Positions 47,574 to 58,200 of a stretch of DNA of 64,000 nucleotides are shown in pieces; the first letter of the stretch is position 1; the number at the start of each line of letters is the position of its first letter. A program made the translations under genes and the position numbers. This stretch comes from Andalucia godoyi (Eukaryota; Discoba; Jakobea; Jakobida; Andaluciidae), in the NCBI GenBank assembly GCA_009859145.1, contig VRVR01000036.1, forward strand, positions 21,584 to 85,583, given 5' to 3'. Under the pieces are notes generated by a model that ran no database searches, was not told where the DNA came from, and saw only the letters and a program-made list of their open reading frames with translations.

Positions 47574-48426
47574 TTGCGCCCCACCTGCCATTCCAATTTT
47601 CGTGGACGGGCAGTGTTTGCCTACCTACCTGCCTGCCTGTCTGTCTGTCTGTCTGTCTTGTTTGTTTTTTGCAGCAAGTGCTACCCTCCATAGCCAAACC
47701 TCGCCAGATCCATGTCGCTCGCCCAACAAAGCTGTAGCCATGGGAAGTTTGGGGGGTGGAGAAGAGTAGTATCTCTGTTTTTGTCCGTGTTTGAACGACT
47801 TGAAGTACGAAGCAGTAGTTTAATAATAGAATACCGCTGCCACTTATTGCGATATGATGAAGCAATCTAAAGCGCACGTAAAAACAAAAAAACAAAACAA
47901 AAAAAAACACTGCCACGCGCCATGCGCATGCGTTTGCTATCTTGACAAAAACTCCGTCACACGATGCCCCGATTCGTTTCGCCTCCCATTTTGATCGTGA
48001 AGTCCCTGTATAAATACGCCACCGCGTTGCATTATGCATGTTGTTGGGTTGCAACATTGATTATGGGTGATCAGCGATGATTATCCATGATTAGCGTACA
48101 ATGTAAGCGTACAAATCATGAATCACCTATGCACACGTACTTGGAGCCCCGCCCATTCCAGCCGCACGCATCAAAAGGCATCGCATCTCCTGTAGTCGAG
48201 TTCTTTTTCAGTTTTCCTTTGAAACATTTCGATTTTTGGAGCGAATGTTTTTTCATTTAATGTTGCATATGTATATATATATATATATAAACTCTTCGTC
48301 TCTTTAACACTTTCCTTTTTTTAATTTTAATTTTTAATCTTCTTTTTTTTATAATTAAAGATTGTTTTTATTTCAAAATATTGATATTCGTGAATTTTGC
48401 AGTAACTGGATTACTTGTTGTGTGCA
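47574..48426. promoter_or_regulatory. region between Myb copy 2 and PUM3
   Basis: Contains CTGT/CTAC tetranucleotide arrays (47619-47659), a TATAAATA box-like sequence (48008-48016), a TA repeat (48266-48290) and AT-rich sequence up to the PUM3 start. The stretch 48046-48115 (GGTTGCAACA ... TCAGCGA ... GCGTAC) has a similar counterpart at 62010-62070. No gene is supported. Confidence 0.45.
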
Positions 48427-50391
48427 ATGTCGAAAACGAAGTCGCTTGCTCCAAAGAAGCGTGACCAAAAGATTGTGTTAGAGGAAGCTGATGCTGGCGA
48501 CCATGCGCTAGACCATCTTGGCGTCGCTGCGATGTCTTCCAAAACGAGCATTAAAGATCTGAGGAAAAAGTCTGTGCCATCCAGCAAGAAGCGCCCTGCA
48601 CCTGAGCCTGAAGCCGAGTTGGATGATGAAGAATTGTCGTACTCGGATGATGATCATGATCATGATCATGACAGAGAAGAAGAAGATGGTGATGATGATG
48701 ATGAAGAAGAAGAAGAAGAAGAAGAAGAGAGGCTGAAAAGCAAGGCGATTGTGAAAAAGAATGGAAAAGCAGAGAGCGGTGAGGGAAAATCAAAGCCCAA
48801 GTCAAAGGCAACAGATGGGGAGCAGAAGCCTGATAGGAAAACGGTTGCTCGAGCGGGGAAGAAGCATGCTTCGTTGATGGATCAGTGCCGACGAATCTGG
48901 GAATCGGCGAGACCCGAGTCCGTGGATGCAGAGACGCGCGCAGCGTACGTGGAGCAGCTGTTTTCTCTTGTGGATGGCGTTGTTGTTGAGATTTTGCTGA
49001 AGCACGATGGCGCACGGATGTTGCAGTTTTTGCTCAAGCACGGCACTGCAGAGATGCGGTCGTCGATTGTGAAGGTTCTTGATGAGCAAACACTTGTATT
49101 GGCTGCCAAGTCGAACTATGGGCGTTTCTTTGTCAAGAAGGCCTTCAAGTATGCAGACAAGCAAGGGAAAGCTATGCTGATGGAGCGAATTCAGTCGCAT
49201 ATCGCGGATCTCGCGAGACATGCACACGGAATTCAGGTCATTGAATATCTGTGGAACTTCATTATGACTCCTGCACAAAAAAAGAAGGAAAGCTGCTTGA
49301 AGTCGTTCTTTGGATCGAATCTCGAGATGGTGTCAGAAGGAACCCAGTATAAGAACTTGAGCGAGGTGGTTCGACAGTTGGTGGACAAGGAACTCATCGA
49401 TCTCATGCTGGTCCAGCACTTGCTGCGACTGGTCTTTGAATCCGCCCAGGTCCCCGAGTCGACCAAGAAGGATTTCGCTACGACATTATCCGAAGCCCTG
49501 GTTCATATTGTTCATACTCTCGATGGAATGGTGGTTGCGCTCCATGTCATCTCGTATCTGCAAGCCAAGGAACGAAAGGCTGTGCTCAAGTCGCTCAAGG
49601 ACCATATCGCAGCAGTTGCAAAGGACGAGTTCGGGTATCTTGTGCTTGTCTATTGCATGCATGCCGTCGACGATACGGTGCTGGTGGCAAAGAACATTCT
49701 TGCACCATATGCCGAAAAGCTCGAGGAGCTTGCAACCCACAAATCGGCTCGACGTGTGCTTCTTGCGGCTCTCTCGGAAGAACAGCACATTACTCGACAC
49801 ATTCCCAAGGTCCACTGGGATTTCGTGAATGCGTGCTACCGACCGGACACCTCCAAGAAGGACCGGCCTGTCCGAAAGGCTGAAATCCAGCGCGCAGCGA
49901 TTCTTGAGTGCAAAGACCGCATCACCTCGGAGATTGCCGATTCCTGGGTCGCCAATGTTCCTGCGTTGGTTTCGGAGTGGGCATTTGGCTGCACGGTTGC
50001 TGCGAGAAAAGATGAAGCAAAGGACGAGCAAGCAAAGGGGGCTTTCCTGTCATCATTGGAAGCACTTGCGGAAGCGCTTGTCAAGCGAATGGCCCCCGCA
50101 ACCGACGAATCCGGTGCGGTGGTTGCCATGTCCCCGGATGTATCGCGAACTGCAAGAAATGCCTGCAAATGCTCTGCAGACTTTGCCAGAACACTGCTCG
50201 CCGCAATCCGCACGTCCGCAGCTGGTGTCACTCTCACCGATCTTGCAACCCGCGACAAGTCGTCTGCCTACGTTGTTGTTGGACTTGTGCAACGTGAAGA
50301 ACTCCGTGCGGCCGTGGTGAAGGAACTCGCCAAGGTCAAGCGCAACAAGATTCCAAACGACATTCTGCAACAAGAGCTTGCAGAAAAGTAG
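48427..50391 (+). CDS. PUM3: PUM3 / Puf6-like nucleolar Pumilio-repeat protein
   Basis: The ATG at 48427 gives 654 residues. A charged N-terminus with an Asp/Glu-rich block (about 70-105) is typical of nucleolar proteins. Puf-type helical repeats start near residue 140 (ASLMDQCRRIWE, then ILLKHDGARMLQFLLKHG, LAAKSNYGRFFVKKAFKYA, ARHAHGIQVIEYLW, VLKSLKDHIAAVAKDEFGYLVLVYCMHAVDD). A C-terminal CPL-like region from about 480 begins VRKAEIQRAAILE, the typical PUM3 continuation. Human PUM3 and yeast Puf6 bind structured RNA and help 60S assembly. Together with UTP20 it is the second ribosome-biogenesis factor of the window. Its repeats lie between Myb genes without obvious functional link. Confidence 0.85.
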   Translation: MSKTKSLAPKKRDQKIVLEEADAGDHALDHLGVAAMSSKTSIKDLRKKSVPSSKKRPAPEPEAELDDEELSYSDDDHDHDHDREEEDGDDDDEEEEEEEEERLKSKAIVKKNGKAESGEGKSKPKSKATDGEQKPDRKTVARAGKKHASLMDQCRRIWESARPESVDAETRAAYVEQLFSLVDGVVVEILLKHDGARMLQFLLKHGTAEMRSSIVKVLDEQTLVLAAKSNYGRFFVKKAFKYADKQGKAMLMERIQSHIADLARHAHGIQVIEYLWNFIMTPAQKKKESCLKSFFGSNLEMVSEGTQYKNLSEVVRQLVDKELIDLMLVQHLLRLVFESAQVPESTKKDFATTLSEALVHIVHTLDGMVVALHVISYLQAKERKAVLKSLKDHIAAVAKDEFGYLVLVYCMHAVDDTVLVAKNILAPYAEKLEELATHKSARRVLLAALSEEQHITRHIPKVHWDFVNACYRPDTSKKDRPVRKAEIQRAAILECKDRITSEIADSWVANVPALVSEWAFGCTVAARKDEAKDEQAKGAFLSSLEALAEALVKRMAPATDESGAVVAMSPDVSRTARNACKCSADFARTLLAAIRTSAAGVTLTDLATRDKSSAYVVVGLVQREELRAAVVKELAKVKRNKIPNDILQQELAEK

Positions 50392-50590
50392 GAATTAAAA
50401 AAAATAATAAAATCACTCTCTTTATCTTCGATTCTCGTTGTGTTTCTCTTGAATTTTTTATTAATTTATTTAAACTGCAATATTGCGTGTTGTTATTTTC
50501 CGCCATGGTCAGTGTCACCCTTATTATAATTCTTTTTCTGTTTTTGTTTTTGTACACTCAAAAAATGCATGGTAATCGCTGCTTTGCCGA

Positions 50591-51274
50591 TTAGTAACGG
50601 CCGCGTCTCCTTTTGTACAGCGGCGATGAGATCTGCGCGCCTCTTACTCCGACTTCATAGCGTATCGACGCTGCCCCAAAACCGTCGTCTGAGCTGTACG
50701 ACGAGCTGATGGGTCTTGTTTCGTCTTGCTCCTCTTCCTGCTCTGAATCGACGCTGTACTCGGTCTGTCGGTCCGAAATGTACAGTGCCCCTGCGCTCCC
50801 AGACACGCTGAGTCTCTGAATCTTGCTCATGATGAGGTCGGCAGCCGGCAGGCCAACCGCAGCACACGACGGCAACAGCCCGTTTCCACTGTACACCCTA
50901 TGCACCGACGGAAACTCCAAGCCAGTCCTCATTTCGCTTCGCTTGTCATTGCCGGTTTCACTGTCATTCTCATTGTCGCTGTTGCCATCACTTCGACCGC
51001 TGCTGGTGTCCACGCTCGGACGAGCATACTGACCAGACCTCCTCGTTGGCCGAACAGTCCCTCGCTCAAAACTGCTGTTGTTGCTACTGTTGCTACTGTT
51101 GCTGTTAATATTAGTGGAAGCAGCGAAATCAGCGAGTGTGCTGTCGTCAGTGGAGCGTGTTCGTTTGCGCTTGAGCAAGTGAACTGCAGGCGGCATTACA
51201 AACGCCGGTCGGGCAGCCACAAGCGGAATGTAGCGTACTGGCCGCCTACCCCGGTACTCGTTATTGTCCATCAT
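50591..51274 (-). CDS. unknown basic, disordered protein
   Basis: The ATG at 51274 (a second ATG follows immediately) gives 227 residues. No family is recognised. The N-terminus is basic (RGRRPVRYIPLVAARP, LLKRKRTRS). The middle is Asn/Ser-rich from a TTGCTA-type repeat, and a Glu/Asp block (DSEQEEEQDE) precedes a conserved-looking C-terminal end with a terminal KRRRGRY. The basic clusters at both ends suggest nuclear localisation. It converges on PUM3 with a 199-bp gap. Confidence 0.5.
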   Translation of the reverse strand: MMDNNEYRGRRPVRYIPLVAARPAFVMPPAVHLLKRKRTRSTDDSTLADFAASTNINSNSSNSSNNSSFERGTVRPTRRSGQYARPSVDTSSGRSDGNSDNENDSETGNDKRSEMRTGLEFPSVHRVYSGNGLLPSCAAVGLPAADLIMSKIQRLSVSGSAGALYISDRQTEYSVDSEQEEEQDETRPISSSYSSDDGFGAASIRYEVGVRGAQISSPLYKRRRGRY

Positions 51275-52272
51275 TGCTTCTCTGTTACTTGTCACGTTGG
51301 GAATTTTTTTTTTCTGTACGAAAACAGAACACAAAGAGGAATAAGGAGAAGAAGAGAGAGAAATAAGGTGGAGAGTGAAAGAATGAAAAAATTTAAATTA
51401 ATACTCTATATATATATACATGTTATTTTAAACAGAGATTTTTTTATTTTTAAATAAACGTTGCAAAGATAGAATAACATCGAGTATTATGTAATTTTAA
51501 TACTCATTTGTGTGTGCGTTTTTGCACCCGGAATAGACAGACTTCTACAAATAGAAATTTGTTTATTTTAGAAAAATGGATTTCATTTTCTATTTTTGAT
51601 AGCGGGAAGCGGGCAGTAATTGCTGGTTGACGCTGCATGAAGTGAGAAATTCCCGCTGCAGCCCAAGCAAGAAAAGCTTCCTTCTGCAGGCACAAATCAG
51701 TGAAGAAGAGACGCTGAAGAAGCGTGACAGCAGCAATTTCCCCCCCGCTATTTTATTATTTATTTTATTATTATTATTCTTGGCAGAAGGCCATCTGTCA
51801 TTAGTTCCCAAGTGTCCCAGACAACACACGGGGTTCTTCCAAATGCAGATATCGTCGGGAAATTTGGCAGGCATCGGACACCTCAAACTCCCGAAACAAG
51901 CAGAAGCCCCGCGACATCCCATGAGGCTGCCATTTCCCGAACATGTTCGCCGATTTACGTCGGGAATCGGCAGTAGCAATCTTCCTTGTATGGACTGTCT
52001 CGTACGTTTCGTACGGCGCCTTATTTGCATACGACCACACCGACTTGCTGCTTGGGAATTACTTGGTCTGCTCCCGCGCTTCCTCTCTCCTCCTTCCCAC
52101 TCCTTCCTGTGATTCCTTTCCCTCCCTGGTACGCAAACGAAAAATCATTTGTCGTCATGGAAAGCTGGCAGCGTAAGGGAACTCAGTCGCCATCCTTGTC
52201 CCTGCCACTGTCCTCGTCATCAGCGGCGTTTTTTTTTTGGGTCTAACACTAGTACAGGCTTTTCCGTTTGCG
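51275..52272. promoter_or_regulatory. divergent region, AT-rich, no gene
   Basis: The region lies between the unknown minus-strand gene and Myb type B copy 1. The left half is AT-rich (TA-alternating at 51400-51420, ATT array at 51750-51780). The right half is mixed sequence with open frames that carry no recognisable protein. Confidence 0.5.
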
Positions 52273-53111
52273 ATGCATCATCAAAAAGGCAGCAGTACCG
52301 CTGTGCATGGGCGATCGTCTGTGCGCTGGACTCCAGAAGACGATGCGAGGCTGCGGGAAGCGATCGCCACGTACGGGGCTCAGGGAAACTGGCCTCAAAA
52401 GGCGAGGTATGTGGGCAAGAACCTTTCTGCGGATCAGGTGTACCAACATTGGCATCGCGTGCTGTGCTGCACTTCGGAGCCAATGTCGGATGCCCAGTCG
52501 GCGGCGGTGTTGGTGATGCTTGTCCATCTGAAAAGGCTGTGGTTCTGGGCTGATATTGGACGGGTCTTGGGAACGATGTTTGGAAACAGACGGTCCGGAA
52601 CGCAGATCCGATCTCGCTTCGTCTCGCTCGCCAGCAAATTCCCCACCACCGCCACCTCTGCCTCTGCCTCTGCCTCCGTCTCCAGCGCAAATTCCAACTC
52701 GCATTCAGGCACTGGTTCTGATTCCGCGTGTCGCCAGGATGCATGCGGGACTGCTGGAGTGGGGGGAAGCGAGGCAGATGTGCTATGTGAATGGGAAGCT
52801 GAGTTCGACAAGCGAAGAGGGACGGTAGAAACGAACAGAGAGAACACAGGAGCGATGAACTCGATCGCACGTCGCATTCGGAGATTGGCAGAGACTACCA
52901 ATCATGATGAGAATGCAAAGGTCAAGGATACGGCGACGGAGAAGGAGAAGGAGAGGAAAGGGAAGAGGAGGAGCGAACTTGAATGGCATGTGATGCGGGC
53001 TGCTGTGGAAAGGAAGGCTGTGGAACGGTGGCTGAGTTCCGAGATGGTGCAAAGGCTTGCTGCCGAGGCACGATCAGTCCAATTTGCCCGAAGCAAGAAG
53101 GCCGTTTCCAT

Positions 53112-53144
<33 letters not shown>

Positions 53145-53481
53145 GACCGAGCCCCTGCCGTATGCAGACAGCTGGGAAACGGACAACAAAGCAGGGGGCT
53201 TGCTAGGAGAGGCGAGCCAGCGGAAGTGCGGCTGCTGCTATCCCGAGATTCTCAGCCCACCAATGACAGAGCACAATCCGAACGGCGCCCACTCAGCACT
53301 GCATTGGAAGCGAGAGCGGCTTGAAGATGCGGTGGATTGGACGTGCCCGCACGTTGAGATCGTTCCGACAGTGCTGAAAAACGTCGTGCTGTTGCTACGC
53401 AGTCCGGCCCCGCAGCAAGACCAAGTACACGAGGACGCCCTGCGATGCAATGCAGAGTGTACGGATAGCCTGTCTTTCTAG
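52273..53481 (+). CDS. two-repeat Myb/SANT protein, type B (copy 1)
   Basis: The ATG at 52273 gives 402 residues. Repeat 1 (residues 19-65) is RWTPEDDARLREAIATYG, GNWPQKARYVG, ADQVYQHWHRVLCC. Repeat 2 (about 71-120) is degenerate: AVLVMLVHLKRLWFWADIGRVLG, then RSGTQIRSRFVSLASKFP. The recognition helix pattern (Q-I/V-RSR) differs from type A, and helix 3 of repeat 1 reads YQHWHRVL instead of YQHWFRVL. The C-terminal part is charged and coiled-coil-like (KVKDTATEKEKERKGKRR). Probable DNA-binding regulator. Its closest relative here is the truncated gene at 62865. Confidence 0.75.
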
Positions 53482-55243
53482 CAGAGTGCTGCTGTCTTTT
53501 TCTTCCTCTTTTAAAAAGTAATATGATTATCGCCTTTTTTTATATCAATACTGTTGAGAACTTCTCTCTCTCTCTCTCTCTCTCTCCAGTCGTGTACGGA
53601 CGTGCAGGATTTTCAAGCGCTTTTTTTTTTTGATGGTGCCATCTTCATGATTCGACGTTGAGATCAAGAAGGATGCTCTGTTCTTGACTAAAACTTTAAT
53701 TGTTACTTCTGGGCGAGTGCAAATGCTTCAAAGAGAAAGGGAAAGGGCAAGAGAGAGCAGGACAGGATGCAGAACAAGGAAGATTCTCCGTCGGTGCAGG
53801 AAAAGTGGAAATGCAAGAAGACACCCAAGCGAGCACAGAGCAACTCCCGGAGTCTGCTGATCAGAAACCGCTACGTAGCCGCGCAGTCACCCTGCTTGGA
53901 CCGGTTCCATCTGACGCCCCCGTTTGGCGTGTTTCAACCCGCCCCGAACTCGCTCTTCTGCTGAGGCTTTGCCACTGTGCCCACATGCTCTGGATGTTTC
54001 ATTCCACAGTCGACTTACATGCAACCTGCAGCAGTTGGAAGGGCGCGAGGAGACAAGGGCGCCCGAGCAGCGCACGTCAGCTGGGGCGCGAATTGGAACG
54101 GAGCGGCTCCCGGACCGTGCAAGCACGGCTGCAGTACGCCGTTGAGTAAAGCAGCTCCTGCGAGCACCCTCCAGCCGCTACTGGCCAATTGGAGGTGGGG
54201 CAGCATCCACTTTCCGCGAGTCAGACTGACATTCCGCACCATCCTCGGCGTCTTTTCTCCAAAATCAAATTCGGGATGGGGACGGTTCTGCCTGGACCGG
54301 CAACTTGACGACAAGCCGCTGATGCGTCCAAAAGGAGTGTTGTCTCAGCATTTCCGGTGTTTGGCCGAAAACCACCGCCGCTCTGGAAGCCCACCCCCTC
54401 GTGATCATCCGGGTCTGCTCATACGGAGCCTAGTCGGCTCGAACACAAGTTGAACCGTCTCGCGCATCAAACAAAAAGAAAAAGAAATTCTCCATAGCAG
54501 CAGCATCGCACCAAACGAGCAGGATCCATTCTGTGCAGCTGGGGGAGGGTCAATCGAGCGACGGAGGACGAGGAGGAATCCAAAAACAAGAATTCAAAAA
54601 TAAAAAACAGGCTGGGTCGCAGGCACACAAAAGCAGCCAACAAGTCAACAAACAACTTCTACACCTTGTACTGGATTGTGGATTGTGCGCGTTCTGCGTA
54701 GTGGGTACCGAGTTGTGGAACCCCATCTCCGAAGTTCTCCGGGGGGTGAACCGGGGGAGGAGACTGTAACTCTTGTGTGACTTTTTTCTCTCCACCGTGC
54801 CCCCGTCCACTTCTCTTCCCTGCTCTCTTCGCCCCCTTCCTCTTCCGAATCCGTTCCTCCCTCCAGCTGCAGTCACCACCACCCACCACCACCAAACTGG
54901 TTACTGGATTGAGGATTCTCTTTGCAAGACACGGGGGAAGCGCCGTCGGATGTTGACTACGGACTGCTTTTGCTTCCCCCCCGCTGCATGATGAATTAAA
55001 TTCATATATATATATATATGTATATGTATAATATGTTGGCAAGTATGACGAGAGGGGAGGAAAAACAGCAGAGTCAAATAAATAATAAATAGATGAATAT
55101 GAATATATCTGTACATGCACACACATACACATTTGTAAATGGTTGCAATAATGTAAAGAAGCTGTATCTTACAATAAGAAAAACCGTGAAAAACGCAGAT
55201 CACGCCATCCCACCATAATACACAGTTGGCCGCCCCTGAATAC
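53482..55243. other. 1.76-kb gap between convergent Myb genes; possible Myb debris
   Basis: A short CT array (53563-53586) follows the type B gene. An ATG-initiated frame at 53811-54149 (111 residues) ends with ARQLGRELERSGSRTVQARL, loosely like the end of a SANT repeat 2 (LGR.L...RT..QVRSR). It may be a remnant of another family member, but the resemblance is weak. The rest has TA repeats (55000-55030) and no supported gene. Confidence 0.35.
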
Positions 55244-58200
55244 TTACTTTGCGGCCATGAAATAACGATCCTTGGCAAACTGATAGACGGGCGTTTCGCG
55301 GATGGATGCGATCCAGTCTCGGATATTTTCAAGGCCACGGAGCTTCTGCTCGGCCACCTGTCTCTGCAACATTGCTTCTTCCGCAGCATAGTCATCACCG
55401 CCGCCGTGTGCATGGCTGTGGGCATTCACCGGATTGTGCGTCTGTGCAAGCGCCCCGCCGGCAGCATATGCAGCGTGCTGCTGCTGTTGCTGATGGCGCG
55501 GCTGTGCAGAGTGCACGATTGGAATCGAAGGATGCAAAGGAGGCTGCGGAGAAAACGAATGCACCATGGGCATTTGCTGCGAAACGTGCTGCATGCTGAT
55601 TGGGACAGCGACCATTTGCTGCTGCTGGTAATGCTGTGGCTGTGGCTGCGGCATGAAATACGGAGGCCACTTATCGCTTGGAGTGACCACGGCTTGCGGG
55701 GACATGAGAATGCGAGTCACGTCGCCGGACGATCCGTTGCAGCCGTTGTTGTTGTATCCACATGACGGAGTCGGCGTTGGCGTCGGCGGAATCGACATCG
55801 AAAGCGCCATTGCCGGAATCGAATACGAGTATTGCGACGCGTTGAGTGCACCACCTGAAATCTGCGAAACGGAGCTCGCTGCAGACATCAAAGACGACGA
55901 AACCGGACGCAGCAAGTGGTGCTGCGGCAAATGCAGCTGCTGATGTGGTTGCACATGTTGGACCTGTGATTGAAATTGCGACTGATGCATCTGCAGGAGA
56001 GACGATGACGGCGACGGAGATGGAATCTGTTGCATCTGCAACTGTTGCTGGATCTGCTGTTGCTGCACGAAAAGCAAATACATCGCGACCGCAGCAGGAT
56101 CAACGGCTGGTGATGGAACGTTAGGCATGCTCGTCGAAACTGTAGGCATCGGCACGCCCCCAACACCAACAGGAGCACTATCACCAACGTCAGGACGATC
56201 AGCGGGACTGCCACACGAATGCGACGTGGTTTCATCTGGTCGTCGGGAAGCATGAACCACGTCCAAATGCGCAGTCGGACTCTCGGGTTTACAAGCGCTA
56301 TTCACACTTCCGCTGGTAACACTTCCGCAACTGCGACCTTCTCGATTTGCATGTTTTTGGTCAAGGACTTCTTCGCCGCGAATATCATCGAGAAGGTTGT
56401 GGTGCTCCTGTGCAACGTCATCCACGATTCCCACAGAAGAAGAAGAAGAAGAAGAAGATACCGGGGAAAGTGGCATCGCGTTCGGATCCACCGCGACATC
56501 CAACCTCATGCCACCCGCATCCGCATCCGCATCCGCATCCGCATCCGAATGAACACGATCCATCTTCGAGGACTCCCCCTCTGCACACCGACTCTCAACA
56601 ACGCCCATTGCACCAGCACGCTCATCAAGTCCCGACTCCAACTCGACCGCATCGCCATTATCATCACGGCCAAGGTGGGCAGGCCGAGCATCCTCTGGAA
56701 TGCTCTTGCTAACGCCAAAATCACACGGCGTATCGCCAGTCTCCTTCACAGCAAGAGAGGATGGTGCAGAAACAGAAAGGGAGACAGACGGAAACATGCT
56801 CACGTCTTCGCGATCAGCATGAGACACCTTGGGCCTATCCAAGTCCTGCAATCCTTGATCCCTCGTGTCAACCGGCTCTTCTTCGATTTCGGTCGCTTTG
56901 GACGGCCCGGTGCTGGCAGGCTCGAACCCAAATCGATTCCACAAAACGGACAGCAACCTTGTTTCGGAATTTCCGGCATCGAGCAATGCAATCATGAAAG
57001 CCTTGTCAAGTGCCCTCTTCTTGCTCAATCCGCACTCGCACCCGTGCAGCGCAGACAATTCATCGTCTCGGTCCTTTGCAGCCGCGTGCACTGCATTGGA
57101 CTTTTGCTGCTTTTGAACGACGTTTCCAGATCCAGTCTGGAACGAGGGAACCTTCAATGAAGCTGACGGTTGCGACGCTCCCGCCACGACGGCCGGCGGA
57201 CACAAATTAAACATTCCGTCAGTCATCTGCATTTGCGACTGCGGGTTTGGCATTGGTGAAAATGATTCTTCGACGGACGACGCACATTCCGTTGAGGAAA
57301 CAAACATGAACAAGTCGGAAGGGGATGGGGGGTGTGTGATCGCGGAAGAATGCGACATTGCACACGACGACTCGGTCGACAAAGGATTATTCGCATGCAG
57401 TGCGTCCCAGTCCATTACGGTATCCAAAAACTGGCCATGAGTCTGGATCACTGTCGATGCATTTGCGGTATACCCGTCTGTGCCTCCATTGGCAATCGCA
57501 TTCGTTGCCGAATTCCAAACAGCATTGACGCCGGGAGCAGTCGAATTCGGAGCGCCGGGAGCATTCGCAGGTGTTGCTGAATGTCCAAATGGCGAAAACG
57601 ATGCTGGGGAAGCTCCCGATCCGGCGAGTCGCGGCAACTTTCGCACAGGCGACGTGGGCCTCTGTGTGTCTTCCTCGCCTTGCCCGCTTCCGTGTCCTTG
57701 TCCGTCGCGATCCCCGGCAGTCGACACACCTACGCCTAAGCCGACATTCGGTGGATTCAAATGGCGTCTCGCTTGCACGGCCTGGTAATACGCAGAATGT
57801 ACAATCCCGTCTCTATTGCTGGAGGAAGTGCTGGCAGTGGAGGTGTTTGTCGTTGTGGCGGTCGAGGACGACCCCGACAAAGCAGACGAAGAGGATGACG
57901 AAGAGGATGACGAAAAGGAGGAGGAAGATGAGGAGGAAGTGCGGGCATTGCATACTGGGCACTTGGCGGTTGGCGCACAAAGCATCACAAGTCGAGCATA
58001 GCATTCAATTGGCCTTGTTTTGACACCAGCAAGCACCGCAAGTCCCTCCGCGACTCTTTTCCATGCGTCAAGTGCTTCTCCGTGCACACTCCCAACACTC
58101 CATGAACGACTGTTCTCGAAACTGTTCTTCGACGTCACAGAACAAGAAAAAGAAGAAGAAGAAGATGATGATGATGAAGAAGAAGAAGAAGAAGGATGTG

